Assembly (NCBI GenBank): GCA_029262055.1
Contig: JAJDAD010000010.1
Span: forward strand, 1-64,000
From: Candidatus Zhuqueibacterota bacterium
GTDB lineage: Bacteria; Zhuqueibacterota; Zhuqueibacteria; Oceanimicrobiales; Oceanimicrobiaceae
Reading direction: 5' to 3'
DNA: 64,000 nt
Positions 53,878 to 62,716 of this stretch are shown here, piece after piece (the stretch's first letter is position 1; every line of letters begins with the position of its first letter). The notes below the pieces were generated by a model. That model saw only the letters and a list, made by a program, of their open reading frames with translations. It was not told where the DNA came from and ran no database searches. The translations under genes were made by a program, and so were the position numbers.

Positions 53878-54741
53878 ATGAGCGCCCCGACCTTTAAATA
53901 CGAACACGAAGTAGGGATAACCTACAATCGCAACTTTGTTGTTCGCCGCATATCCGATGGGGCGCGCTGGGTCGGAAAGATCTCGAATTCCCTGAAGGAA
54001 AAGGGGGTAGACTTCCGGGACCTGGATGACAGAGCTGCATTGGCACACCGCCTGGCGCATCTTTTGGACCTGCCGCTGCCCCGGTTCGAGATTGCTTCCG
54101 CAAGCTGCGTCGATGGACTGGACCTGAATACATCTCCCATGCGCATCAATGACACCATCTGGCTAAGCGAGTATTCCGGAGTTCCGCTTCCCGAGTATTT
54201 GCAAAATGCCGCCCTCGGTGCGATTCAGAATATGCAGGATCTGTGGCATAATATTGCTTTCAATGTATGGATCGGTAACTATGACCGCAAAGATGGAGAC
54301 TACCTGATAGATGAGGGCGGACGCCTCTCTTTTATCGATTACCATCTGTGGGGACCGGGATTTTATACCGGCGACCTGTTGGCGCTCGGAGCTTATGCCG
54401 AAGCATACTCCCTGGATGACCCGGATGACACCGGCTGGTGTGTGGGAACGCCGCGTTTATTGCAACATGTCAGGGATATGCAGATAGGGATGGCATTGTT
54501 TCTGCCGATGCTGGCGCGCATTGAAGCGCTCTCTACTCGGGAAATTGAGTTGAGTTTAGACGGTCTGTCTTTCACGGACCAGGATGGGCGCATCTTACGC
54601 CCCGCGGCCGTGCTCGCCTACCTGCTTACACGCCGGTCGATGATTCGAAAGACTCTGGAAGATTGGATAAGAGCCGGCTACCCCAAAGGTGAACGCCCCA
54701 GAGACCCCGAGCACGGGGACAATATTTACAGGGATCTGTAA
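53878..54741 (+). CDS. PI3/4-kinase-like or HipA-like kinase-fold protein
   Basis: A 287-residue protein with the look of a lipid-kinase/HipA-like fold. WVGKISNSLKEKG could hold the ATP-binding lysine. NVWIGNYDRKDGDYLIDEGG (20) and LSFIDYHLWG look like the catalytic loop and the metal-binding IDY motif. The usual glycine-rich loop is poor. The substrate could be a sugar, a lipid or a protein; no experimental parallel is known to me in capsule loci. ATG 53878 gives an N-terminus MSAPTFKYEHEV; ATG 53854 is in frame with no ribosome-binding site for either. Confidence 0.5.
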   Translation: MSAPTFKYEHEVGITYNRNFVVRRISDGARWVGKISNSLKEKGVDFRDLDDRAALAHRLAHLLDLPLPRFEIASASCVDGLDLNTSPMRINDTIWLSEYSGVPLPEYLQNAALGAIQNMQDLWHNIAFNVWIGNYDRKDGDYLIDEGGRLSFIDYHLWGPGFYTGDLLALGAYAEAYSLDDPDDTGWCVGTPRLLQHVRDMQIGMALFLPMLARIEALSTREIELSLDGLSFTDQDGRILRPAAVLAYLLTRRSMIRKTLEDWIRAGYPKGERPRDPEHGDNIYRDL

Positions 54742-54843
54742 GACCTTGCTCCTGAGCAGCCGGACAAGACCAGGACCTGGCTGCTGAACTGCAGATTTCA
54801 TTCTAAGCACGACCCACTGCCCATCACCTTTTTACCATATTTA

Positions 54844-55761
54844 ATGAGTACAATTGCCAAAGCCACCTTGGATATCCTAGGAATGGGATGCGCTGCCGTT
54901 GATGACATCCTTTATGTCACCAAGTATCCGAACGCTGACAGAAAAGTCCCCGTGCTGCAGCGCAGACGAGAGGTCGGGGGATTGACCGCGCGCGCCTTAC
55001 TGGCGGCCTCGGCCCTCGGCGCAAAGTGTGCCTACGCCGCAATACTGGGCTATGATGACCTGTCTGAGTTTGTCCTGAGTGAACTCAGTTCCGCAGGTGT
55101 TGAAATCGAGACAGTCAGAAAAGAAAGTGAAGCAAGCGCGATGCACACCGTCGCCATTGTGTCTGAGGCAGAGTCGACGCGCAATACTTTTTTTGATGAT
55201 AGGCGCTGGCAGCAGGTGCAATCTGATTGGCCGCCGGTCGCAGTGATTGGCTCGGCTCGTGTCCTGCTGCTCGACAACTATATCGGCGTAGCGGCAGCCA
55301 TCAGGGCGGCCTCGATTGCCCGCGATGCGGCGATACCGGTTGTCGCTGACCTGGAAGTGCAGGACGCTCGTTTTTTTGAACTGTTTGACATGGTGGACCA
55401 CCCGATAATCTCCCAACCTTTTGCCGAGAAGCTGACCGGTCAGGCTGATCCTGCAGTGGCTCTGGAAAAACTCTGGACGCCGGAACGGGTATTCCTGGCA
55501 ATAACGGCCGGGCAAGACGGGTGCTGGTATCGCTGCGGGAATGATCCGCAGACCTATCATCAGCCGGCCTTTCGTGTTACAGCGGCGGACACTACGGGTT
55601 GTGGCGACGTCTTTCATGGAGCCTACGCGGCGGCTCTTGCCGGAAAACGACCGGCCCGGGAAAGGATCCAGATCGCTTCGGCCGCAGCCGCTCTGAAGGC
55701 GCAGGGGATAGTGCCCGCAATGGAGGCGGTAAACAGAATGATGGAGCATTCGCAGGCATGA
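54844..55761 (+). CDS. PfkB-family carbohydrate kinase
   Basis: A 305-residue ribokinase-like kinase that phosphorylates a sugar or nucleoside. The N-terminal region reads ILGMGCAAVDDILYVTKYP and REVGGLTARALLAASALGAK (20). The catalytic C-terminal signature is DTTGCGDVFHGAYAA, with Asp as the base. Substrate unknown. With transketolase, HAD phosphatase and nucleotidyltransferase genes in the same run, it may phosphorylate a sugar for nucleotide activation. It overlaps the GDPD gene by 4 nt (ATGA). Confidence 0.9.
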   Translation: MSTIAKATLDILGMGCAAVDDILYVTKYPNADRKVPVLQRRREVGGLTARALLAASALGAKCAYAAILGYDDLSEFVLSELSSAGVEIETVRKESEASAMHTVAIVSEAESTRNTFFDDRRWQQVQSDWPPVAVIGSARVLLLDNYIGVAAAIRAASIARDAAIPVVADLEVQDARFFELFDMVDHPIISQPFAEKLTGQADPAVALEKLWTPERVFLAITAGQDGCWYRCGNDPQTYHQPAFRVTAADTTGCGDVFHGAYAAALAGKRPARERIQIASAAAALKAQGIVPAMEAVNRMMEHSQA

Positions 55762-56459
55762 AGCCATTCAGAGTATTTGCGCACCGGGGGCTGTGGCGCA
55801 ACCCCGAGGATGAGAACAGCCTGGCTGCGCTGTCGCGTGCACTTGCAAGCGGGTTTGATATCGAAACAGATCTGAGACTGCTCAATGGTGAGTTCGTAAT
55901 CAAGCACGATGAACCACTGGCTTCCGAGTCTTTGCCCGCGTTGCTCGATGCTGTAGCACTCATGCAGGACTATCCTGAGCGTGAGTTGGCCCTTCACTTT
56001 AAGTATGATGATTGGCGCGACCCCGAGTCATTTGCGGTCATCGACCTGCTGCAACCGATAAAAGAGCAAGTTTTCTTGTTTGACATGTCAGTTGAGTTCT
56101 GCGAGCAACTCAAGAATCGGGACGCCGCCATTCGTGTCGGCGTTTCCGTGGGTGACAAACGCTACCACGAGGCTTTTGCTGACCTGGAAACTGCGTTGTC
56201 TTCAAACATTGATGTCATCTGGGCTGATGAATTTAGAGAGTTTTACCATCCTGAAGTTATAACCTTGTGTCACCGCGCCAACAAGCTAGTCTATTGCATA
56301 TCGCCCGATTTAGCGGCATCGATTGGGCATCCACGCGCACACGTAGGCTACAGGGAAGTTTGGCAAAACCTAATCCAATGGGGCGCCGACGGCATTTGCA
56401 CTGATCAAAGCATGGAGCTAAGGAAAACGTATGCAGATAATAGTACCAGCAGCCGGTAA
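55758..56459 (+). CDS. Glycerophosphodiester phosphodiesterase-family protein
   Basis: A 233-residue TIM-barrel GDPD protein. Diagnostic residues are FAHRGLWRNPEDENSLAAL (His-Arg and Glu-Asn), FDIETDLRLLNGEFVIKHDE (20; metal Glu and Asp, catalytic His). These enzymes release glycerol-3-phosphate from glycerophosphodiesters. There is no signal peptide, so it is cytoplasmic. ATG 55758 shares ATGA with the kinase stop; the frame opens further upstream over the kinase gene. It overlaps the nucleotidyltransferase gene by 29 nt. Confidence 0.88.
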   Translation: MKPFRVFAHRGLWRNPEDENSLAALSRALASGFDIETDLRLLNGEFVIKHDEPLASESLPALLDAVALMQDYPERELALHFKYDDWRDPESFAVIDLLQPIKEQVFLFDMSVEFCEQLKNRDAAIRVGVSVGDKRYHEAFADLETALSSNIDVIWADEFREFYHPEVITLCHRANKLVYCISPDLAASIGHPRAHVGYREVWQNLIQWGADGICTDQSMELRKTYADNSTSSR

Positions 56460-57222
56460 TGGCAATCGATTCCAGGAACAAGGCTACACGGACCCGAAGC
56501 CGTTAATTCAAGTTCTCGGGAAGCCACTTGTCAGGTGGTCTACGGGAGGGCTACAGAGCAATGACGAGCACCGCTACATTTTCTTGCTAAGACAGAGTCA
56601 TATTGACGAATTTCAGATTGACCAACGGTTGGGTGAGTGGTACAGCAACTACTCTGTTATTCCGGTCAAGACAGTTACGGAAGGGCAGGCTTGCACCGCT
56701 CTGCTGGCCCGCGATGCGCTGGACCGGGATGAGGAACTCGCGATTGTCAACTGCGACAACCTGTTTTCCATAGACCTGGTGCGAGCCAAGCGCGAACTCA
56801 AGATAGATGAGGACAGCCGGGGTATTGTATTTTATATTGCCGGAAACAATCCGGCCTGGAGCTATGTCGCGACAAATGACCTGGGCTTCGCGACCCGCGT
56901 CGTGGAAAAAGAGGTCATCTCCGACAAGGCAACAGTTGGCTGTTATTACTTCACGAAGGCGAAACACTTCCTGGATGCCGCTGACCTGATGATCGAGCGC
57001 AATATCAGGTACCGCGGGGAGTTTTATGTGTCGCCCACCTACAATCTCTTCATCGAAGACGGGAAGAAAGTCCATACCTGGCCGTGTGATTTTCATTTTA
57101 GCTTGGGTACGCCGGAAGAGGTGGCGCGCTTCACATCTCTGTTCGAGACCGAACCCGTTGTTCGTGTCAATGGCAATGTTCTGGTCGAAAACGGACGCGA
57201 GTCCACACCCGTATCACTATGA
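56431..57222 (+). CDS. Sugar nucleotidyltransferase (capsule-type)
   Basis: A 263-residue GT-A-fold nucleotidyltransferase. MQIIVPAAGNGNRFQEQGYT (20) and DPKPLIQVLGKPLV form the NTP-binding loop, with AIVNCDNLFSIDL (Asp pair) further on. It resembles capsule nucleotidyltransferases of uncertain donor and should activate a sugar-1-phosphate or polyol phosphate. It overlaps the GDPD gene by 29 nt and the HAD gene by 4 nt, so the set is translationally coupled. Confidence 0.85.
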   Translation: MQIIVPAAGNGNRFQEQGYTDPKPLIQVLGKPLVRWSTGGLQSNDEHRYIFLLRQSHIDEFQIDQRLGEWYSNYSVIPVKTVTEGQACTALLARDALDRDEELAIVNCDNLFSIDLVRAKRELKIDEDSRGIVFYIAGNNPAWSYVATNDLGFATRVVEKEVISDKATVGCYYFTKAKHFLDAADLMIERNIRYRGEFYVSPTYNLFIEDGKKVHTWPCDFHFSLGTPEEVARFTSLFETEPVVRVNGNVLVENGRESTPVSL

Positions 57223-57869
57223 TCTCCACCATATACTTTGACCTGGGCGGAGTCGTTTTTTACGACTTTTTCAGTGGCGGTGCAAAGACACTGGCCGAGA
57301 ACATGGGTATGCCCGAGCAGCGAGTGTATGACGCTTATACCAGGACAGACCTGCCGGCTTATAGTGTGGGCCAGCTCACTGATCTTGAGCGCTGGACCAT
57401 GTTCGCTGAAGAACTGGACATCAGCTCAGGTGAAATGGATGTGGTGGTTAAATCTTTCTATAACACTTACAAGGTCATCGAACCGACTGTTGCACTCTTG
57501 CGCGATCTGAAGGCCAACTTTCCCGGCGTAAACAGAGGCGTCCTTTCCGACCAGCCATGCAGTGTTGCCCGTATGCTGCGCAAACAGTATGAAGATGTCT
57601 TTTCACTGTTTGATGACGATTTCATATTGATATCTGCTGAGGCGGGCTTGAGCAAACGCAACCCCGATTTAAGCTTGTTCAAGCTTGCCTTCGAGCGCTC
57701 TGGCGCTACCGGTCCCAAAATCATGTACGTAGATGATTCGACGGTTCATCTCGCCAATGCCGCCAAAGTAGGTATCCCGGGTTTCCACTTCGACATTAAG
57801 AGCCAGTCGCCCGTAGACCTGGCGGCACAGATAAAACATCAGCTTACTAACCACTCGTCCAGTCTGTAG
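57219..57869 (+). CDS. HAD-superfamily hydrolase (class IA)
   Basis: A 216-residue HAD hydrolase. Motif I is IYFDLGGVVF (nucleophile Asp8, with Gly where many have Asp two residues later, as in YihX-like members), then GVLSDQPC (motif II), KRNPDLSLFKL (motif III Lys) and MYVDDSTVHLANA (motif IV). It could remove a phosphate between the kinase and nucleotidyltransferase steps, as GmhB does in heptose synthesis (inference). It overlaps the preceding gene by 4 nt. Confidence 0.85.
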   Translation: MISTIYFDLGGVVFYDFFSGGAKTLAENMGMPEQRVYDAYTRTDLPAYSVGQLTDLERWTMFAEELDISSGEMDVVVKSFYNTYKVIEPTVALLRDLKANFPGVNRGVLSDQPCSVARMLRKQYEDVFSLFDDDFILISAEAGLSKRNPDLSLFKLAFERSGATGPKIMYVDDSTVHLANAAKVGIPGFHFDIKSQSPVDLAAQIKHQLTNHSSSL

Positions 57870-57891
57870 CAACGGAGAAAAGGAAGAAAAT

Positions 57892-59757
57892 ATGAAAAGT
57901 ACTGAGTCTTTGGCGCCTGCAATGCGGAGAAACATATTACGTCAGGTATTTGTCGCGGGCGTTGGGCATACTGGTGGCGCTTTGTCCATGGTGGAAATCA
58001 TCATTAGCATTTTCGATCACTTTCATGAGCAGCATGATGACGCACGCCTGCCGCGCGTCGTTATCTCCAAGGGTCATGCCGCCGCTTGCCTGTACGCCTG
58101 GCTCGCAGAAAAGGGACATATAAAGCACGAAGAACTGGATCAATATCGCGGACTGGGCGGCCGTACCCAGGCACACGTGAAACCACCTACGGAGAAGACC
58201 CCTGGCCTCGAAGGTTTTTATCCCTCGGGTTCTTTGACGCACGGCCTCTCACTTGCATCGGGCATTGCAATCGCTGAGTTACAAGACCGCCCGGACAACC
58301 CGGAACCTGTCTTTTGTGTCTTGGGTGATACCGAGATGCAGGGCGGTCAGCTTTGGGAGGCAGCCACGCAGATTTCCTACCATAAGCTCAATCACATTGT
58401 CGCTATTGTCGACGATAATGGCCTGGGAAACGATTGTCGGACTGAGGACACTATGGGGGTCGGCGACCTGCGGAAGCATTTTGAGGTTTGTGGCTGGCAT
58501 GCGGTAGAAGTCAGTGATGGCCACGACCTCGCTTTACTCAACGAGGCACTCAAGACCCGTTCTGACCAGAAGCCATGCGCGATCATTGCCAAGACCATAA
58601 AGGGTAAAGGGGTTTCCTTCATGGAGAACGACAACATCTGGCATGGCAGAGGTCCCGATAAAGAGCAGTTTATGATGGCGGCAGATGAGGTCGCAATGGA
58701 CAAGGAGGACGTTGCGGATGCGATTCGGGCACGTGACAAACGCGCTTCTGATTTGCCCAGCCTTTTTCCCGGAGAACGGACCCTGCGCGATGCACCAGCT
58801 GAGATCCTGATTGAGGAAATGAAGGAGAATGATAGAATAGTCGTGATTGCGCCTGAGCTGGCAGAATCCACACGGGCGGCCAGGATTAAGAGAGCATTCC
58901 CCGACCGCGTTTACAATTTCGGGGTGCAGGAACCCAATGCCATGGATGCCGTGGCCGGGCTCGCCCTGTCCGGTAAGTTTCCCGTTATTCTGACCTTCAC
59001 AAATTTTGTCCTGTTGCGAACAGTTGAACAGATTTTTCAGAATATCGCACCGTTCGGGAAAAATGCATTGATAGTCGGCACCCACGACGGCCTGTTGGAA
59101 GACGGAATGTCTGTTACACCGTACAACCACTTTGCCATTGCCCGCAGCTTTTATGGCTCGACCGTGTTGGCGGCTGCGGATTATTACGAATCGAAAGGGC
59201 TGACAAAGGCGGCCCTCGACCGGCCGGGATATTCTTTTCTTTTTAATGCCAGAGAAAACATGCCGCTGGTGTTTGACGAGGAGACCCGATTCCGGGTCGG
59301 AGTTGCCAAGATCTACGACCCGCGCCACGACCGTTGGACTGACAGAGTCGAAGACAAAACCTGGAAGAAAAGCATCAGCCCTGTCCTCAATGTGGCGGTA
59401 GCAGGTGCACCATTTGTGTGGCTGGCGCAGCAGGCCATCAAAGAGCTGTATCAGCGGGATAATGTGCATATTGGCTTGATCAACATGTCCAGCATTAAGC
59501 CGCTTGATGTTGAGACCCTGGGTGAAGCGCTGAAAAGCGGTGAGAAGATGTTGGTGGTTGAAAAGCACACACCGCACGGCGGTCTCTACTCGGCAATAAC
59601 GGAGTTTGCATTCAACTATGATTTGCGTGCAGCAAAGATAAGTCACTTTCCCAACAGCGAATGGGTCGGACAATCCGGCACACCCGATCAGTTGATTTCT
59701 CACTACGGTTTCGACAAGGATTCACTAAAACGTCTTATCTCTACCATTTCCAGGTGA
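57892..59757 (+). CDS. Transketolase-family enzyme
   Basis: A 621-residue TPP enzyme with all transketolase parts in one chain. The N-terminal domain has VGHTGGALSMVE, VVISKGHAAACLYA and the TPP motif CVLGDTEMQGGQLWEA...VDDNGLGND. The middle Pyr domain has NFGVQEPNAMDAVAGLALSG (20) with the TPP-activating Glu, and a C-terminal domain ends the chain. Transketolases move two-carbon units between sugar phosphates. Placed in a polysaccharide locus rather than central metabolism, it probably builds an unusual sugar or keto-sugar precursor. It carries its own ribosome-binding site (GGAGAAAAGGAAG). Confidence 0.92.
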   Translation: MKSTESLAPAMRRNILRQVFVAGVGHTGGALSMVEIIISIFDHFHEQHDDARLPRVVISKGHAAACLYAWLAEKGHIKHEELDQYRGLGGRTQAHVKPPTEKTPGLEGFYPSGSLTHGLSLASGIAIAELQDRPDNPEPVFCVLGDTEMQGGQLWEAATQISYHKLNHIVAIVDDNGLGNDCRTEDTMGVGDLRKHFEVCGWHAVEVSDGHDLALLNEALKTRSDQKPCAIIAKTIKGKGVSFMENDNIWHGRGPDKEQFMMAADEVAMDKEDVADAIRARDKRASDLPSLFPGERTLRDAPAEILIEEMKENDRIVVIAPELAESTRAARIKRAFPDRVYNFGVQEPNAMDAVAGLALSGKFPVILTFTNFVLLRTVEQIFQNIAPFGKNALIVGTHDGLLEDGMSVTPYNHFAIARSFYGSTVLAAADYYESKGLTKAALDRPGYSFLFNARENMPLVFDEETRFRVGVAKIYDPRHDRWTDRVEDKTWKKSISPVLNVAVAGAPFVWLAQQAIKELYQRDNVHIGLINMSSIKPLDVETLGEALKSGEKMLVVEKHTPHGGLYSAITEFAFNYDLRAAKISHFPNSEWVGQSGTPDQLISHYGFDKDSLKRLISTISR

Positions 59758-59863
59758 CGGGCCCGGTGCCAGTTACTCGTCACACTCGTGTTCCCTTCTC
59801 CACATCCCTGGAACAGCGATTCTCTCATCGGTCATGGTCTCATAACTATTCCGGATCAACATT

Positions 59864-60670
59864 ATGATCTCATCATTTATTGAAAGTCAGAAGACGCGAT
59901 TGGAAACCAAGTTGCATTCAATCAATGACACTTGGGAGGATATGTTGTGTTTGGTCGACTGGATTGCATCGGAGCATCTTTTCCCTGACCCTGTTGAGAG
60001 AATTGGTCATCAGGCGATTGTAAGAGGGGAAACGGACGGGACGATGGGAATGGAAGATGTCAAACAACTGCTGAACTGGAATTCCAACGCGACCCTGATT
60101 TTGAGTGGTGGCGTTTACGGCCGGGAAAACTCAGTCGGTGATGTGGGCGCCATCGATATGTTTAAGCATATCGAGCACGACCTTTCCCTGTACGGATACA
60201 GTCCGGAAAAGATCAAGAGCAGAGTCATCATTGATTCGTTTTCCGAGCACACCATTGATCAGGCAAGAATACTGGCGGGTATCTTGCGGGCGATCAAATG
60301 TAGAGACTTTTTCGTGGTCGTTCCTTTGTATCACATGCCCCGCTTTCTACTGACGTTGGGTGCAGGGTTAGAAAGACTTGGGATCAAGCCCAACATCATC
60401 CCCAGGCCTTACGGTAGATGGTCCACACGCCACCCACGCAAAGGTCCAACCAGCGAACTGGATAAGACCTATACGTATCAAGAGCTGTTTGCGTCACCAG
60501 CCGTTCCCAGCCGTTCCAACGGCAAGCTTGATTGCGGTGAGGTCGACAAAACAATTGAGTTTGTCAAGGCCGGCGAAGCAATGACCTATAAGGAATTCAA
60601 CCGGTTGTATCTTCCGGCAAGTCCCGTCCCTGTTCAGCTTGTGGAATCGGAGTCTGTTTGCAGTGTTTGA
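59864..60670 (+). CDS. YdcF-like (DUF218) protein
   Basis: A 268-residue protein. A central region LILSGGVYGRENSVGDVGAI (20) and SRVIIDSFSEHTIDQARILA (20) followed by VVPLYHMPRFLLTL matches the DUF218/YdcF Rossmann-like fold: an ILSGG loop, an S-x-N/H-T-like helix start, then a strand with a conserved basic residue. YdcF binds S-adenosylmethionine, and some relatives act on cell-wall precursors, but no reaction is firmly assigned. It lies between the transketolase and the second deacetylase. No signal peptide is seen, unlike periplasmic members. Confidence 0.65.
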   Translation: MISSFIESQKTRLETKLHSINDTWEDMLCLVDWIASEHLFPDPVERIGHQAIVRGETDGTMGMEDVKQLLNWNSNATLILSGGVYGRENSVGDVGAIDMFKHIEHDLSLYGYSPEKIKSRVIIDSFSEHTIDQARILAGILRAIKCRDFFVVVPLYHMPRFLLTLGAGLERLGIKPNIIPRPYGRWSTRHPRKGPTSELDKTYTYQELFASPAVPSRSNGKLDCGEVDKTIEFVKAGEAMTYKEFNRLYLPASPVPVQLVESESVCSV

Positions 60671-60715
60671 GCGATTGCACAATTCACGCAGGTGGAAAAT
60701 CATGAGGACCGGCTC

Positions 60716-61642
60716 ATGTTGCTAGAGGCTCTCGTCAGGGGATTGGCTTCGGTCAACAAATGCGGTCTAATCGTAAACGAGCATGTGTTGTCGCGCGCCG
60801 CAACCAGGAGGCACGTCGATGTATTGGGCAAGTGGTTCGAGTTCATTCACCATGATGACCTCCTGGACAGAATAGAAAACCCGGGGCCTCGGCCATTTTG
60901 CCTGTTCACATTCGACGACGGCAAGATGAGCAACTATACAGAGTCCGCGCCCGAATTAGCGCGACTTGGTGTGCCGGCAGTTTTTTACATTGTCAGCTCT
61001 GCCGCAGAAAAGAGGACGATTCAACCTTACGACTGGTGGCGCGCTGTCGTTGACAAGCTCGGCGACACGCCTGAGGATCTGACACCGGAACTGTTCGGGT
61101 CGCTGCCTTTCGGGGAATTACAGGCGCGACTTCAACGTGCCGCGGACCAGGCTGAGCTGGATATCGAGAGTTTGAATGACGATGCCACATTACCCATGAC
61201 CTGGGAGCACGTAAAAAAGCTGGCGGAACAGGGGTTTACAATCGGCGCTCATACTGTAAGTCATACTAACCTTCTGAATGAGACCAGAGAACGCGCCAAG
61301 ATGGAAATTCGGGACAGTATCCTGGATGTGAGTTCAGCATTGGGCTCGCCCTGCCAGACATTTGCGTTCCCCTACGGTAGCTGCACCAACGAACTGGCCC
61401 GCTACGCCCAATCTTGTGGCGTCACTTCCGTTATGACTACGGTCCCGATTTGGCTGTCAAAAAATACGTCACCCTGGTACCTGCCCAGAGTCCAGTTGTT
61501 TGAACAACAAAGCCCGCGGAAAATCATGAGCAAGGTGGGTGTCTCCGCACTCGGATGTGTCATCAAGAATCCGAACGGCGAAGGCAGACAGTATGTTCGT
61601 GACCGCAGTCATCTCGCTCCTGCAAGTGGCGTTTCTAATTGA
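60716..61642 (+). CDS. Polysaccharide deacetylase (NodB-type), second copy
   Basis: A 308-residue NodB-fold enzyme, only distantly similar to the one at 39024. Motif 1 is LFTFDDGKMSNY, the metal histidines are in GAHTVSHTNLL, and FAFPYGSCTNEL follows. It has no clear signal peptide. It could deacetylate an amino sugar of the repeat unit. ATG 60716 lies 8 nt after GAGG (60704-60707); GTG 60692 is in frame but its site is poor. Confidence 0.85.
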   Translation: MLLEALVRGLASVNKCGLIVNEHVLSRAATRRHVDVLGKWFEFIHHDDLLDRIENPGPRPFCLFTFDDGKMSNYTESAPELARLGVPAVFYIVSSAAEKRTIQPYDWWRAVVDKLGDTPEDLTPELFGSLPFGELQARLQRAADQAELDIESLNDDATLPMTWEHVKKLAEQGFTIGAHTVSHTNLLNETRERAKMEIRDSILDVSSALGSPCQTFAFPYGSCTNELARYAQSCGVTSVMTTVPIWLSKNTSPWYLPRVQLFEQQSPRKIMSKVGVSALGCVIKNPNGEGRQYVRDRSHLAPASGVSN

Positions 61643-61651
61643 GAGGGATAG

Positions 61652-62716
61652 ATGAGTAACCCACTTTTTTCCATCTGCATTCCAAACTACAACTACGCGC
61701 ATTATGTTGACCAAACGATCAAGAGCGTACTGGAGCAGACCTGTCAGGATTTTGAGATTATCGTGGCGGACAATGCCTCCACAGACAATTCCGTCGAGGT
61801 CATAAAAGGCTTTCAGGATGATAGAATAAGGCTGCTCCGGAATGAATACAACATTGGCTTTTCGCCAAACCTGGACCGGGCGACCACAGATGCCCGGGGC
61901 GAATACTCTATTCTGTTATCCTCTGATGACTTGATGCAACCAACGGCTTTGGAAGAGTATGCCCGTCTTATCACTATGTTCGATGACAGCCGGGACAACC
62001 TGGTTCTTATTTCCGCCTACAATGTAATCGATGGTGAAGGGAAACTGATTGAAAAGCATCGCTCAAAATTTGATAATCTTCTGGAATACCTGGAGAAGAA
62101 CAACCAACGCAATTTCATCGATGATTCAGAGACTATCGAAGTTTATGACGGGCTCTTCATCCTGAAAGCGTTGCTGACAACAGATCTCTTGCCTCCCGGT
62201 GGATTCTTGACGATTTGCTACAGCAATGTGCAGTTCAGGAAGGTAGAGGGGTACAACAACATTATGTCCGTCCTGCCTGATGCCCACTTTTCACACAAAC
62301 TCTGTTTCCAGAATCCGAAACTCGTTTATTGCAACAAAGAGCTATTCGACTATCGCGTACACAATGTTAATCACAGCCAGCACGGGCACCAGGTAGATGT
62401 GAAGAGGCTGGTCGACCTGTTTCATATCTCCAATTCTTATAGTGATCAGGAATTAGCCTCGGTTCAATTGTCGCGCAAAGACTTACAAGAAACATTCATA
62501 AAACTCTGGTGTTTGCAGGTGCCATTCACCTCTCTCTATTCGGGCAGAATAGCCAGATTTTATTATTATTTTATTTTTGGATTTGCTTCGTATCCACGCA
62601 TCATGTTCTCTCAGGTCCGCACATATGTCATAATGTTCCTTTCTCTCTTCTCTCCTGTGTTTTGGATGGCGGGCAATCTCAAAAGGACATTGAGTAGAAA
62701 TGCAGAAATCGGTTAA
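61652..62716 (+). CDS. Glycosyltransferase family 2
   Basis: A 354-residue GT-A enzyme. N-terminal FSICIPNYNYAHYVDQTIKS (20), IVADNASTDNSVEVI and LLSSDDLMQPTAL (metal-binding acidic motif) are typical of family 2. The C-terminus carries hydrophobic helices (about residues 290-345), anchoring it to the inner membrane. It adds a sugar to the lipid-linked unit; donor unknown. It overlaps the next gene by 17 nt. Confidence 0.9.
   Translation: MSNPLFSICIPNYNYAHYVDQTIKSVLEQTCQDFEIIVADNASTDNSVEVIKGFQDDRIRLLRNEYNIGFSPNLDRATTDARGEYSILLSSDDLMQPTALEEYARLITMFDDSRDNLVLISAYNVIDGEGKLIEKHRSKFDNLLEYLEKNNQRNFIDDSETIEVYDGLFILKALLTTDLLPPGGFLTICYSNVQFRKVEGYNNIMSVLPDAHFSHKLCFQNPKLVYCNKELFDYRVHNVNHSQHGHQVDVKRLVDLFHISNSYSDQELASVQLSRKDLQETFIKLWCLQVPFTSLYSGRIARFYYYFIFGFASYPRIMFSQVRTYVIMFLSLFSPVFWMAGNLKRTLSRNAEIG

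Noticed and set aside
55599-55757. N-terminal extension of the GDPD protein
   Set aside because: It overlaps the PfkB gene in another frame; ATG 55758 begins directly at the conserved barrel start and shares ATGA with the kinase stop.
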